A stretch of DNA of 64,000 nucleotides from Kitasatospora atroaurantiaca (GCF_007828955.1 NZ_VIVR01000001.1:4712001-4776000), one strand, 5' to 3'; positions 22,890 to 32,258 are shown, counted from the stretch's first letter. The notes: generated by a model from the letters alone, not told the origin. Made by a program: numbers and translations.

Positions 22890-23925
22890 GCCGATCCTGG
22901 AGGTCAAGGACCTGGTCAAGCACTACCCGCTGAGCCAGGGCATCCTCTTCAAGAAGCAGGTCGGCGCGGTCAAGGCGGTCGACGGGATCAGCTTCGAGCT
23001 GATGCCCGGCGAGACCCTGGGCATCGTCGGCGAGTCCGGCTGTGGCAAGTCCACGCTGGCCAAGGTCCTGATGAACCTGGAGCGGGCCACCGCCGGCCAG
23101 GTGCTCTACAAGGGCGAGGACATCTCCAAGCTCTCGGGCGCTGCGCTGAAGGCCGTTCGCCGGAACATCCAGATGGTCTTCCAGGACCCGTACACCTCGC
23201 TGAACCCCCGGATGACGGTGGGCGACATCATCGGCGAGCCCTACGAGATCCACCCGGAGGTGGCGCCGAAGGGCGACCGCCGCAAGGCCGTCCAGGATCT
23301 CCTGGACGTCGTGGGCCTGAATCCGGAGTACATCAACCGGTACCCGCACCAGTTCTCGGGCGGTCAGCGTCAGCGCATCGGCATCGCCCGCGGTCTGGCG
23401 CTCAAGCCCGAGATCATCATCTGCGACGAGCCGGTGTCGGCCCTGGACGTCTCGGTGCAGGCCCAGGTGATCAACCTGCTCGAGCAGCTCCAGAAGGACT
23501 TCGAGCTGTCGTACATGTTCATCGCGCACGACCTCTCGATCGTCCGGCACATCTCCGACCGCGTCGGCGTGATGTACCTCGGCAAGATGGTCGAGATCGG
23601 CAGCGACGAGCAGATCTACGAGCACGCCACCCACCCGTACACCCAGGCGCTGCTCTCGGCCGTGCCGGTGCCGGACCCGACGGCGCGCGAGACCCGCGAC
23701 CGGATCGTCCTCTCCGGGGACATCCCCTCGCCGGCCAACCCGCCGTCCGGCTGCCGCTTCCGCACCCGCTGCTGGAAGGCGGAGGAGCGCTGCTCGACCG
23801 AGGTCCCGCTGCTGGCGGTGCCGGAGGTGCTGAGCGGCCCGGCCAAGCACGAGTCGGCCTGCCACTTCGCGGCGGAGCGCGACAACGGGCAGAGCGCGGC
23901 GGAGCGCGTTCCCGCCACGGTCTGA
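22882..23925 (+). CDS. Oligopeptide ABC transporter ATP-binding protein (DppF/OppF type), operon 1
   Basis: A 347-aa ATPase that forms the heterodimer with the preceding protein. Walker A is GESGCGKST, the Q-loop MVFQDPYTSLNPRMTVGDII, signature QFSGGQRQRIGIARGL, Walker B IIICDEPVSALDVS and H-loop IAHDLSIVRHI. The C-terminal region has NPPSGCRFRTRCWKAEERC, characteristic of OppF. ATG 22882 was chosen because it overlaps the previous stop and opens with EPILEVKDLVKHYPL. Bases 23122-23657 are ~99% identical to the operon 2 gene. A strong hairpin terminates the operon. Confidence 0.94.
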   Translation: MAEPILEVKDLVKHYPLSQGILFKKQVGAVKAVDGISFELMPGETLGIVGESGCGKSTLAKVLMNLERATAGQVLYKGEDISKLSGAALKAVRRNIQMVFQDPYTSLNPRMTVGDIIGEPYEIHPEVAPKGDRRKAVQDLLDVVGLNPEYINRYPHQFSGGQRQRIGIARGLALKPEIIICDEPVSALDVSVQAQVINLLEQLQKDFELSYMFIAHDLSIVRHISDRVGVMYLGKMVEIGSDEQIYEHATHPYTQALLSAVPVPDPTARETRDRIVLSGDIPSPANPPSGCRFRTRCWKAEERCSTEVPLLAVPEVLSGPAKHESACHFAAERDNGQSAAERVPATV

Positions 23926-23937
23926 CCCTGCCTCATC

Positions 23938-23977
23938 CCGAAGGGCCCACAGCGTTCACCTGCTGCGGGCCCTTCGG
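23938..23977 (+). terminator. Terminator of peptide transporter operon 1
   Basis: CCGAAGGGCCC (23938-23948) pairs with GGGCCCTTCGG (23967-23977), with an inner CAGC/GCTG stem. It lies 13 bp after the stop codon. Confidence 0.75.
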
Positions 23978-24042
23978 CGTCCTCCCTCCACCCATCCGGA
24001 CGCACAACGGTCGCGCCGCCGCAAGCGCGCGCTTCTCATGGG

Positions 24043-24058
24043 GTGTGATGCGTTACAC
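24043..24058 (+). promoter_or_regulatory. Palindromic motif upstream of operon 2
   Basis: GTGTGATGCGTTACAC is a 16-bp near-palindrome (GTGT/ACAC ends) 19 bp before the start codon and adjacent to the GAGGAGG ribosome site. It could be an operator or an RNA hairpin that touches the ribosome site. The TGTCCGAT motif of operons 1 and 3 is not found here. Confidence 0.35.
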
Positions 24059-24076
24059 ATCCCGAGGAGGTCTTCC

Positions 24077-25720
24077 ATGCCTGCAGCCACCCGAGTGCGC
24101 TGGGCCGTGATCGTGGCGACGTCGGTGGCTCTGGTGGCCACCGGGTGCAGCAGCAGTAAGAGCAGTGGCGGGGGCGGTAGCGCCAGCGGTGGTGGCGGCG
24201 GCATCGTCCGGGCGTGGTGGGGTGACCCGCAGAACCCGCTCGAGCCGGCGAACACCAACGAGGTGAACGGCGGCGCGGTCCTCAACATGATCTTCACGGG
24301 TCTGGTCGCCTACGACCCCAAGACCAGCAAACCCAGTAACGCCAACGCAGACTCGATCACCTCGACCGACCAGCAGACCTGGACCGTCAAGCTCAAGCCG
24401 GGCTGGAAGTTCAGCGACGGCACGACGGTGACCGCCAGCTCCTACGTGAACGCGTGGAACTACGGCGCGCTGTCCACCAACAAGCAGCTCGGCAGCAGCT
24501 TCTTCAGGTACATCCAGGGCTTCGATCAGGTGGCGCCTGCGTCCGGTAATCCCACGGCGCAGACCCTGTCCGGCCTCAAGGTCGTCGACGACAACACCTT
24601 CACCGCCACGCTCACCCAGAAGTTCTCCACCTGGCCCGCAACCCTCGGGTACTCGGCGTACTTCCCGCTGCCCGCGAGCTTCTTCTCCGACCATGCGGCA
24701 TACCTCAACAAGCCGGTCGGCAACGGTCCGTACGAGATCACCTCCTGGACCAAGAGCTCGTCCATGCAGCTGCGTCCGTTCAGCGGCTACAGCGGCACGG
24801 ACAAGCCCGCGAACGGCGGCGTCGACCTCAAGGTCTACACGGACACCAACGCCGCGTACGCCGACCTCCAGGCGGGCAACCTGGACGTCGACAACGGCAT
24901 CCCGAACAGTGCGCTGAAGACCATTGAGACCGACCTCAACGGCCGCTTCCTCAACACCCCCGCCGGCATCATCCAGACCATCTCCTTCCCGCTGTACCAG
25001 CCGCAGTGGAGCACCCCCGGAGCGGCGATGGTCCGCCAGGGGATCTCGATGGCGATCGACCGGCCCACCATCACCAAGGTGGTCTTCAACCAAACCCGTA
25101 CCCCGGCCACCGACTGGACCTCGCCGGTGCTGGGTGCCGCGGGCGGCTACAAGGAGGGCCTCTGCGGTGACGTCTGCACCTTCAACGCGGCCAAGGCCAA
25201 GCAGCTGATCGAGCAGGGCGGCGGCATCCCCGGCGGACAGCTGACGATCAGCTACAACGCCGACGGCCCGCACAAGGAGTGGGTCGACGCGGTCTGCAAC
25301 AGCATCAACAACGCCATGGGCAACACCAGTTCGTGCGTCGGCCGTCCGGTCGGCACCTTCGCGGACTTCCGCAACCAGATCACCACCAAGCAGATGACCG
25401 GCGCCTTCCGTACCGGCTGGCAGATGGACTACCCGCTGATCCAGAACTTCCTCCAGCCGCTGTACACCACCAATGCCTCCTCCAACGACTCGCACTACAG
25501 CAACCCGCAGTTCGACAGCCTGGTGAACCAGGCCAACGCGAACCCGGACGAGACGGCTGCGGTCGGTCAGTTCCAGGATGCCGAGAAGCTGCTGATCACC
25601 GACCTTCCGGCGATCCCGCTCTGGTACCAGAACGGCACCGTGGGCTGGTCCTCCAAGGTCTCGAACGTGCTGCTGAACCCGTTCAGCGTCCCGGTCTACA
25701 ACCAGATCACCGTCAAGTAG
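24077..25720 (+). CDS. Oligopeptide ABC transporter substrate-binding lipoprotein, operon 2
   Basis: A 547-aa SBP_bac_5 lipoprotein. ATG 24077 follows GAGGAGG and opens a signal peptide with lipobox VATGC (Cys ~24), then a Ser/Gly linker. Mature motifs: WGDPQNPLEPANTNEVNGG, LKPGWKFSDGTTVTASSYVN, NGPYEITSW and GISMAIDRPTITKVVFNQTR. It retains the CGDVC pair seen in the operon 1 protein and ends AIPLWYQNG...NPFSVPVYNQITVK. The PQNPLEPANTNEV start is typical of streptomycete oligopeptide-binding proteins next to bldK. It is first in a five-gene operon and followed by an intercistronic hairpin. Confidence 0.92.
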   Translation: MPAATRVRWAVIVATSVALVATGCSSSKSSGGGGSASGGGGGIVRAWWGDPQNPLEPANTNEVNGGAVLNMIFTGLVAYDPKTSKPSNANADSITSTDQQTWTVKLKPGWKFSDGTTVTASSYVNAWNYGALSTNKQLGSSFFRYIQGFDQVAPASGNPTAQTLSGLKVVDDNTFTATLTQKFSTWPATLGYSAYFPLPASFFSDHAAYLNKPVGNGPYEITSWTKSSSMQLRPFSGYSGTDKPANGGVDLKVYTDTNAAYADLQAGNLDVDNGIPNSALKTIETDLNGRFLNTPAGIIQTISFPLYQPQWSTPGAAMVRQGISMAIDRPTITKVVFNQTRTPATDWTSPVLGAAGGYKEGLCGDVCTFNAAKAKQLIEQGGGIPGGQLTISYNADGPHKEWVDAVCNSINNAMGNTSSCVGRPVGTFADFRNQITTKQMTGAFRTGWQMDYPLIQNFLQPLYTTNASSNDSHYSNPQFDSLVNQANANPDETAAVGQFQDAEKLLITDLPAIPLWYQNGTVGWSSKVSNVLLNPFSVPVYNQITVK

Positions 25721-25722
25721 TC

Positions 25723-25760
25723 GGCGGCGGCGGCTGGGCCCACCGGGTCCGGCCGCCGCC
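25723..25760 (+). terminator. Intercistronic hairpin between SBP and permease genes, operon 2
   Basis: GGCGGCGGC after the stop codon pairs with GCCGCCGCC (ending 25760), 24 bp before the permease start. There is no T-run beyond TTT. Its placement is equivalent to the hairpin in operon 1. Confidence 0.6.
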
Positions 25761-25783
25761 TTTCCGGCCCGCTGGAGGTTCGC

Positions 25784-26707
25784 ATGGGACGCTACGTCAT
25801 CAGACGCCTGCTCCAGATGATCCCGGTGTTCATCGGGAGTACCTTCCTCATCTTCGTCATGGTCCACGCGCTCGGCGACCCGGTGAACGCGCTCTTCGGC
25901 GACCGGGCCCCCGACCCGGCCATCGCGGAGCAGATCCGCGAGCAGTACAACCTGAACGACCCCCTGTGGCTCCAGTACCTCAAGTACATGAGCAAGCTCT
26001 TCACCTGGGACTTCGGGAACACCTTCAACGGTCAGTCGGTCACCTCACTGCTGGCCATCGCCTACCCGGCGACGATCAAGCTCACCGCGGTGGCCTTCAC
26101 GATCGAGGTGATCTTCGGTGTCGGCTTCGGCCTCATCAGCGGGCTCCGCCGCGGCGGGTGGTCGGACAACGGCGTGCTGATCCTCACCCTGGTGGTCATC
26201 TCCATCCCCACCTTCGTCACCGGCTACGTGCTCCAGTACCTGTTCGGCGTGAAGTGGGACATCTTCCCCGCGACGGCCGGTGAGGATCTGACCCTCGACT
26301 CGCTGATCCTGCCCGCCATCGTGCTGGCCTCGGTCTCGCTCGCGTACGTCGCCAGACTCACCCGGACCACCGTTGCCGAGAACTCCAAGGCCGACTACGT
26401 GCGCACAGCCACGGCCAAGGGCCTCCCGCGCCGCCGGGTCGTGGTCAACCATCTGCTGCGCAACTCGCTGATCCCGGTCGTCACCTTCCTCGGTGCCGAC
26501 CTCGGCGCGCTGATGGGTGGCGCCCTGGTGACCGAGCGCATCTTCAACATCCACGGCGTGGGCTACTACCTCTACCAGGGGATCGTCCGGCAGAACACCA
26601 ACACGGTGGTCGGCTTCGTGACCATCCTGATCATCATCTACCTGGCGGCCAACCTGCTCGTCGACCTGCTCTACGCGGTCCTGGACCCGAGGATCCGTTA
26701 TGCCTGA
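25784..26707 (+). CDS. Oligopeptide ABC transporter permease (DppB/OppB type), operon 2
   Basis: A 307-aa permease homologous to that of operon 1, with first helix MGRYVIRRLLQMIPVFIGST, six predicted membrane segments and EAA loop YVRTATAKGLPRRRVVVNHL. ATG 25784 has GGAGG 7 nt upstream. It differs from operon 1 mainly in the periplasmic loop (GVKWDIFPATAGEDLTLDS), the region facing the binding protein, which fits a different cognate SBP. It overlaps the next gene by 8 bp. Confidence 0.93.
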   Translation: MGRYVIRRLLQMIPVFIGSTFLIFVMVHALGDPVNALFGDRAPDPAIAEQIREQYNLNDPLWLQYLKYMSKLFTWDFGNTFNGQSVTSLLAIAYPATIKLTAVAFTIEVIFGVGFGLISGLRRGGWSDNGVLILTLVVISIPTFVTGYVLQYLFGVKWDIFPATAGEDLTLDSLILPAIVLASVSLAYVARLTRTTVAENSKADYVRTATAKGLPRRRVVVNHLLRNSLIPVVTFLGADLGALMGGALVTERIFNIHGVGYYLYQGIVRQNTNTVVGFVTILIIIYLAANLLVDLLYAVLDPRIRYA

Positions 26708-27728
26708 CCAGGAGAAGTACAACCACTCGGACCCGCTGGCGGACGCCGGTACCGAAGAGGAGGAGATGCCGAGCGCGGTCGAGAGCCGGACGTTCGACCT
26801 CGGCACGATGGAAGGTCAGACCTTAATCAAAGCGGAGCGCCTGAAGGACGAGCCGGAGGTCGCCGCGAGCGACGAGCGGGTGGTGGCACGCAGTCTCTGG
26901 CAGGACGCCTGGCGCGACCTGCGGCGCAACCCCATCTTCATCATCTCCGGTCTGCTGATCATCTTCCTGGTCGTCATGGCGATCTGGCCGGGCCTCTTCA
27001 CCTCGACGGACCCGCTGAAGTGCGACCTGTCGAAGTCCCAGCAGGGCGCCGAGTCGGGTCACCCGTTCGGCTACGACACCCAGGGCTGCGACGTCTACTC
27101 CCGTACGATCCACGGCGCCCGGGCGTCCATCACCGTGGGCGTCTGCGCCACCCTCGGCGCGGCCCTGGTCGGCACCGTGCTCGGCGGGCTGGCCGGCTTC
27201 TTCGGCGGCTGGGGCGACTCGGTCATCTCCCGGGTCGCCGACATCTTCTTCGGCATCCCGATCCTGCTCGGCGGTCTGGTCTTCCTGTCGGTGATCCCGA
27301 GCCGGTCGATCTGGATCGTGGTGGCGTTCATCGTGGTCCTCGGCTGGCCGCAGCTGGCCCGCATCGGCCGAGGCGCCGTCATCACAGCCAAACAGCAGGA
27401 CTACGTCACGGCCGCCAGAGCGCTGGGCGCCGGCAACTCGAGACTGATGCTGCGCCACATCCTGCCCAACGCGGTCGCGCCGATCATCGTCGTCGCCACC
27501 ATCGCGTTGGGCACCTACATCGCTCTGGAGGCCACCCTGAGCTTCCTCGGCGTGGGCCTCAAACCGCCGACGGTCTCCTGGGGCATCGACATCTCGTCGG
27601 CCTCGGCGACCTTCCGCAACGCGCCCCACATGCTGCTCTACCCGGCCGGTGCGCTCAGCCTCACCGTGCTGGCGTTCATCATGCTCGGCGACGCGGTGCG
27701 CGACGCGCTCGACCCCAAGCTGCGCTGA
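26700..27728 (+). CDS. Oligopeptide ABC transporter permease (DppC/OppC type), operon 2
   Basis: A 342-aa permease. Its cytoplasmic N-terminal extension (~75 residues, acidic, with PLADAGTEEEEMPSAVESRT) is ~30 residues longer than that of operon 1 and shares nothing with it beyond MPD. After that WRDLRRNPIFIISGLLIIFL begins the membrane domain. The EAA loop is YVTAARALGAGNSRLMLRHI. The periplasmic loop has a Cys pair (CDLSKSQQ...TQGCDVYSRT) absent from operon 1. It ends LGDAVRDALDPKLR and is followed by the same GAGAGAGGC-like spacer as in operon 1. Confidence 0.93.
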   Translation: MPDQEKYNHSDPLADAGTEEEEMPSAVESRTFDLGTMEGQTLIKAERLKDEPEVAASDERVVARSLWQDAWRDLRRNPIFIISGLLIIFLVVMAIWPGLFTSTDPLKCDLSKSQQGAESGHPFGYDTQGCDVYSRTIHGARASITVGVCATLGAALVGTVLGGLAGFFGGWGDSVISRVADIFFGIPILLGGLVFLSVIPSRSIWIVVAFIVVLGWPQLARIGRGAVITAKQQDYVTAARALGAGNSRLMLRHILPNAVAPIIVVATIALGTYIALEATLSFLGVGLKPPTVSWGIDISSASATFRNAPHMLLYPAGALSLTVLAFIMLGDAVRDALDPKLR

Positions 27729-27740
27729 GAGAGGCCTTCA

Positions 27741-28805
27741 ATGAGTACCAGCGTGAGCAGCACGCAGCCCGATCCGCGAGGAGCCGCCGCCGACTCCCCG
27801 GACGCGCTCCTGCTCGACGTCCGCGACCTGCACGTGGAGTTCCGGACCCGGGACGGCGTGGCCAAGGCCGTCAACGGGGTCGACTACTCGGTCCGCGCAG
27901 GGGAGACCCTCGCCGTCCTGGGCGAGTCCGGGTCCGGCAAGTCCGTCACGGCGCAGGCGATCATGGGCATTCTGGACAGCCCGCCCGGCCACATCACCGG
28001 CGGCGAGGTCATGTTCAAGGGCCGGGATCTGCTCAAGCTCGGCACTGAGGAGCGCCGGAAGATCCGCGGGTCGCAGATGGCGATGATCTTCCAGGACGCA
28101 CTCTCCTCCCTCAACCCCGTGCACACCGTCGGCGCGCAGCTCGGCGAGATGTACCGGGTGCACCAGGGCGTCTCCCGCAAGGAGGCCAAGGCGAAGGCCA
28201 TCGAGCTGATGGACCGGGTGCGCATCCCTGCCGCGGCTCAGCGGGTGGGTGACTACCCGCACCAGTTCTCGGGGGGTATGCGTCAGCGCATCATGATCGC
28301 GATGGCGCTGGCCCTGGAGCCGGACCTGATCATCGCGGACGAGCCCACCACCGCGCTGGACGTGACCGTCCAGGCGCAGGTGATGGACCTGCTGGCCGAG
28401 CTCCAGGCCGAGTACCACATGGGTCTGATCCTGATCACCCACGACCTCGGCGTGGTCGCCGACGTCGCGGACAAGATCGCGGTGATGTACGCCGGCCGGA
28501 TCGTCGAGACCGCCCCCGTCCACGAGCTGTACGCGCGCCCCGCGCACCCGTACACCCGCGGCCTGCTGGACTCCATCCCGCGGCTGGACCAGAAGGGCGA
28601 GGAGCTCTACGCGATCAAGGGGCTGCCACCCAACCTGCTGCGGATCCCGCCGGGCTGCGCCTTCAACCCGCGCTGCCCGCGTGCCCAGGAGATCTGCCGC
28701 CAGGAGGTGCCGAAGCTGTTCCAGGTCACCGAGGACGACGGGGCGGAGCTGGCCGGGCGCGGCAGTGCCTGCTTCTTCTGGAAGGAGACCCTCCATGACG
28801 AATAA
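27741..28805 (+). CDS. Oligopeptide ABC transporter ATP-binding protein (DppD/OppD type), operon 2
   Basis: A 354-aa ATPase with Walker [10 protein letters not shown], signature FSGGMRQR, Walker [16 protein letters not shown]-loop ITHDLGVV and C-terminal CAFNPRCPRAQEICRQEV cysteine region. Start ATG 27741 gives a Ser-rich N-terminus; GAGAGAGGC precedes it. Bases 28174-28533 differ from operon 1 at only about five positions, far fewer than the flanks. The ATPases may therefore be exchangeable between the two transporters. It overlaps the next gene by 11 bp. Confidence 0.94.
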   Translation: MSTSVSSTQPDPRGAAADSPDALLLDVRDLHVEFRTRDGVAKAVNGVDYSVRAGETLAVLGESGSGKSVTAQAIMGILDSPPGHITGGEVMFKGRDLLKLGTEERRKIRGSQMAMIFQDALSSLNPVHTVGAQLGEMYRVHQGVSRKEAKAKAIELMDRVRIPAAAQRVGDYPHQFSGGMRQRIMIAMALALEPDLIIADEPTTALDVTVQAQVMDLLAELQAEYHMGLILITHDLGVVADVADKIAVMYAGRIVETAPVHELYARPAHPYTRGLLDSIPRLDQKGEELYAIKGLPPNLLRIPPGCAFNPRCPRAQEICRQEVPKLFQVTEDDGAELAGRGSACFFWKETLHDE

Positions 28806-29952
28806 CGGGTCCAGCGCACTGGGTGCCCCGGTGCCGGAGGAGATCGCGTTCAAGCAGAAGGTGTCAGGCGGTGAGCCTATCCTGGAGGTCCGCGAGCTGG
28901 TCAAGCACTTCCCGTTGACCAAGGGCATCGTCATCAAGAAGGTGGTCGGTGCGGTCAAGGCGGTGGACGGGGTCTCGTTCGACCTGATCAAGGGTGAGAC
29001 CCTCGGCATCGTCGGCGAGTCGGGCTGCGGCAAGTCGACGCTGGCCAAGGTGCTGATGAACCTGGAGCCCGCCACCAGCGGCTCGGTGAGGTACAAGGGC
29101 GAGGAGATCTCCAAGCTCTCGGGCGCTGCGCTGAAGGCCGTTCGCCGGAACATCCAGATGGTCTTCCAGGACCCGTACACCTCGCTGAACCCCCGGATGA
29201 CGGTGGGCGACATCATCGGCGAGCCGTACGAGATCCACCCGGAGGTGGCGCCGAAGGGTGACCGCCGCAAGGCCGTGCAGGATCTGCTGGACGTCGTGGG
29301 CCTGAATCCGGAGTACATCAACCGGTACCCGCACCAGTTCTCCGGCGGCCAGCGCCAGCGCATCGGCATCGCCCGCGGTCTGGCGCTCAAGCCCGAGATC
29401 ATCATCTGCGACGAGCCGGTGTCGGCCCTGGACGTCTCGGTGCAGGCCCAGGTGATCAACCTGCTCGAGCAGCTCCAGAAGGACTTCGAGCTGTCGTACA
29501 TGTTCATCGCGCACGACCTCTCGATCGTCCGGCACATCTCCGACCGCGTCGGCGTGATGTACCTCGGCAAGATGGTCGAGATCGGCAGCGACGAGCAGAT
29601 CTACGAGCACGCCACCCACCCGTACACCCAGGCGCTGCTCTCCGCCGTGCCGGTGCCCGACCCGTCGGCGCGGGATCAGCGGGACCGGATCGTGCTGGCC
29701 GGTGACGTCCCCTCGCCGGCCAACCCGCCGTCCGGCTGCCGCTTCCGCACCCGCTGCTGGAAGGCGCAGGACAGGTGCACGGTGGAGGTGCCGGCCCTGA
29801 TCGTGCACGACTGGCTCAAGGGGCCGGCGGCGCACGACTCGGCCTGCCACTTCGCCGAGGAGCGGGAGATCGAGCTCAGTGCGGAGGAACGCGCCGCACA
29901 GGCCAGAGCCCAACGCGAGAGTGAGCGCGAGGCCGAGCCGGAGGCCGAGTAA
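28795..29952 (+). CDS. Oligopeptide ABC transporter ATP-binding protein (DppF/OppF type), operon 2
   Basis: A 385-aa ATPase. Compared with operon 1 it has a ~22-residue N-terminal extension (MTNNGSSALGAPVPEEIAFK) and a ~20-residue charged C-terminal tail rich in Glu and Arg. Walker A GESGCGKST, Q-loop FQDPYTSLNPRM, signature FSGGQRQR, Walker B IICDEPVSALDVS and the CRFRTRCWKAQDRC motif are intact. Bases 29107-29642 match the operon 1 gene at ~99%. It ends the + strand array; a perfect hairpin follows and is shared with the convergent third operon. Confidence 0.94.
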   Translation: MTNNGSSALGAPVPEEIAFKQKVSGGEPILEVRELVKHFPLTKGIVIKKVVGAVKAVDGVSFDLIKGETLGIVGESGCGKSTLAKVLMNLEPATSGSVRYKGEEISKLSGAALKAVRRNIQMVFQDPYTSLNPRMTVGDIIGEPYEIHPEVAPKGDRRKAVQDLLDVVGLNPEYINRYPHQFSGGQRQRIGIARGLALKPEIIICDEPVSALDVSVQAQVINLLEQLQKDFELSYMFIAHDLSIVRHISDRVGVMYLGKMVEIGSDEQIYEHATHPYTQALLSAVPVPDPSARDQRDRIVLAGDVPSPANPPSGCRFRTRCWKAQDRCTVEVPALIVHDWLKGPAAHDSACHFAEEREIELSAEERAAQARAQRESEREAEPEAE

Positions 29953-29957
29953 CGCGT

Positions 29958-29993
29958 CAGGGCCCCTCGAAGCAGCTGCTTCGAGGGGCCCTG
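29958..29993. terminator. Bidirectional terminator between operons 2 and 3
   Basis: A perfect palindrome with 18-bp arms and essentially no loop sits between the convergent stop codons (29952 and 30026). It should terminate both operons. Confidence 0.85.
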
Positions 29994-30025
29994 ATTGCGG
30001 GGTGCGCGCCTAACCAGATACCTGG

Positions 30026-31099
30026 TCAGTTCTTGGAGTCACGCTGCTCGGGAACGGCCGTCGTAGTGCCGTCCTCCGGGAAGTGACAGGCGGTCAGGTG
30101 ACCGTCGGCGTTGCCGGAGAGCTGCACGAGCGGCGGCTCCTCCGTGGCGCACTTGTCCTGCGCCTTCCAGCAGCGGGTACGGAAGCGGCAGCCCGTCGGC
30201 GGGTTGATCGGCGACGGGACGTCACCGGTCAGCCGGATGCGCTCGCGGTTGTCGTCCGGGTCGGCCTCGGGCACGGCGGACAGCAGCGCGTGGGTGTACG
30301 GGTGCCGGGGGCTCTCGTACAGCGACGTGCGGTCGGCGATCTCGACGATCTTGCCGAGGTACATCACCGCGACGCGCTGCGAGAAGTGCCGGACCACCGC
30401 GAGGTCGTGCGCGATGAACAGGAACGCGATCCCGAGGTCCTTCTGCAGCTGCTGCAGCAGGTTGACCACCTGGGCCTGGATGGAGACGTCCAGGGCCGAG
30501 ACCGGCTCGTCGGCGACGATCAGCTTCGGGGAGAGCGAGAGCGCGCGGGCGACGCCGATGCGCTGGCGCTGACCGCCGGAGAACTCGTGCGGGAAGCGGT
30601 TGTAGTGCTCCGGGTTGAGACCGACGGTCTCCAGCAGCTCCTGCACCCGCTTCTGGATGCCGCCCGCCGGGTTGATGCCGTTGATCTCCATCGGCGCGCC
30701 GATGATGGCTCCGACGGTCTGACGCGGGTTCAGCGAGGAGTACGGGTCCTGGAAGATCATCTGGATCTCGGACCGGATCGGCGCCAGCTGCTTGCGCGAG
30801 GCGTGGGTGATGTCCTGCCCGGCGTAAGTCAGCGTGCCGGCCGTGGGCTCCAGCAGCCGGGTCACCAGACGGCCGGTGGTGGACTTGCCGCAGCCGGACT
30901 CGCCGACCAGGCCCACCGACTCGTTGGCGCGCACGGTCAGGTCGATGCCGTCCACCGCGTGCACGGCGCCGACCTGGCGCTTGAACAGGAAGCCGTCCAT
31001 CACCGGGAAGTGCTTCTGCAGCCCGGAGAGCTGGAGCAGCGGCTCACCGGCGGCCGGGGCGGGGCTGCTGGGCTTGTCGAGGGTCAGTTCGTTGCTCAT
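30026..31099 (-). CDS. bldKE: Oligopeptide ABC transporter ATP-binding protein (OppF type), operon 3; BldKE-like
   Basis: A 357-aa ATPase, last gene of the third operon. Walker A GESGCGKST, Q-loop IFQDPYSSLNPRQTVGAII, signature FSGGQRQR, Walker B LIVADEPVSALDVS, H-loop IAHDLAVV and CRFRTRCWKAQDKC are all present. It is clearly diverged from the ATPases of operons 1 and 2 and takes no part in their near-identical tracts. The symbol rests on operon architecture matching S. coelicolor bldKA-E (permease, SBP, permease, ATPase, ATPase); it has not been confirmed by alignment. Confidence 0.85.
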   Translation of the reverse strand: MSNELTLDKPSSPAPAAGEPLLQLSGLQKHFPVMDGFLFKRQVGAVHAVDGIDLTVRANESVGLVGESGCGKSTTGRLVTRLLEPTAGTLTYAGQDITHASRKQLAPIRSEIQMIFQDPYSSLNPRQTVGAIIGAPMEINGINPAGGIQKRVQELLETVGLNPEHYNRFPHEFSGGQRQRIGVARALSLSPKLIVADEPVSALDVSIQAQVVNLLQQLQKDLGIAFLFIAHDLAVVRHFSQRVAVMYLGKIVEIADRTSLYESPRHPYTHALLSAVPEADPDDNRERIRLTGDVPSPINPPTGCRFRTRCWKAQDKCATEEPPLVQLSGNADGHLTACHFPEDGTTTAVPEQRDSKN

Positions 31100-31118
31100 G
31101 GTGTGTCGCCGGTCCCTC

Positions 31119-32192
31119 TCAGCCGAGCCGCGGCTGGATCTGGTCGATGAAGATGTCCTGCTTCTGCCCGACGGTCAGGTGGCAGGCGGTGGCGTGCCCG
31201 GTCGCGGGGGAGAGCGGCGGACGCTCGGTGGTGCACTTGTCGCCGATGACCTTCTCGCGGTGGTCGCAGCGAGGGTTGAACGGGCAGCCGGTCGGCAGGT
31301 TGATCAGGCTCGGCGGGGTGCCGCGCACCGGCCGCAGCGGTACGTCGACCGGGCCGGTCAGGTTGGGCATCGAGGAGAGCAGGCCCCAGGTGTAGGGGTG
31401 CTGAGGAGCCTTCAGCACCTCGCGCACGGTGCCGCGCTCGACCGCCCGCCCGGCGTACATCACCATGATGTTCTGGGCGGTGTTGGCGACCACCCCGAGG
31501 TCGTGGGTGATCAGGATGATCGCGGTGCCCATCTCCTGCTGGAGATCCTTCAGCAGGTCGAGGATCTGCGCCTGGACGGTGACGTCCAGGGCCGTGGTGG
31601 GCTCGTCCGCGATCACCAGGGCGGGGTTGCAGACCAGCGACATGGCGATCATCGCGCGCTGCCGCATACCGCCGGAGAACTGGTGCGGGTAGTCGTCCAC
31701 GCGCACCGTCGGCTGCGGGATGCCGACCTTGGTCAGCATCTCGATCGCGCGGTCGCGGGCTTCCTTCTTGCTCGCACCGGTGTGCTTGCGGAAGGTCTCG
31801 CCGATCTGCTTGCCGATGGTGTGGAACGGCGAGAGCGCGGTCAGCGGGTCCTGGAAGATCATCGACATGGTGTTGCCGCGGAGCTTCTCCAGCTCCTTGG
31901 CCGGCGCGCCGACCAGCTCCTGGCCGGCCAGCTTGATCGAGCCGGTGATGTCGGTGCTCTCCGGGTTGTGCAGCCCCAGGATCGCCAGGTTGGTCACCGA
32001 CTTGCCGGAGCCGGACTCGCCCACGATGCCGAGGGTGGTGCCCTGCTCGACCTCGAAGGAGAGGTTGTCCACGGCCCGGACCACGCCGTCCTCGGTGCTG
32101 AAACGGACCGAGAGGTCGCGGACTGAGAGGAAGGGCGAGCTGTCGCCGCCGTTGGGGGCGGCCGCCTCCTCGGACTTGGCCAGGGTGGTCAT
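31119..32192 (-). CDS. bldKD: Oligopeptide ABC transporter ATP-binding protein (OppD type), operon 3; BldKD-like
   Basis: A 357-aa ATPase starting [20 protein letters not shown]. Walker [11 protein letters not shown]-loop [20 protein letters not shown], signature FSGGMRQR, Walker [15 protein letters not shown] and H-loop ITHDLGVV are intact. The C-terminus has [18 protein letters not shown]. The Q-loop LTALSP differs from LSSLNP in the other operons, underlining a separate lineage. It lies 19 bp upstream of the OppF partner gene. Confidence 0.86.
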   Translation of the reverse strand: MTTLAKSEEAAAPNGGDSSPFLSVRDLSVRFSTEDGVVRAVDNLSFEVEQGTTLGIVGESGSGKSVTNLAILGLHNPESTDITGSIKLAGQELVGAPAKELEKLRGNTMSMIFQDPLTALSPFHTIGKQIGETFRKHTGASKKEARDRAIEMLTKVGIPQPTVRVDDYPHQFSGGMRQRAMIAMSLVCNPALVIADEPTTALDVTVQAQILDLLKDLQQEMGTAIILITHDLGVVANTAQNIMVMYAGRAVERGTVREVLKAPQHPYTWGLLSSMPNLTGPVDVPLRPVRGTPPSLINLPTGCPFNPRCDHREKVIGDKCTTERPPLSPATGHATACHLTVGQKQDIFIDQIQPRLG

Positions 32193-32258
32193 GGACGGGG
32201 CTCCTCGGTGTGGTACGTGAGGTCGGAACGGCTGGGGCGGCCTGGGGTGGCGGCCGGG

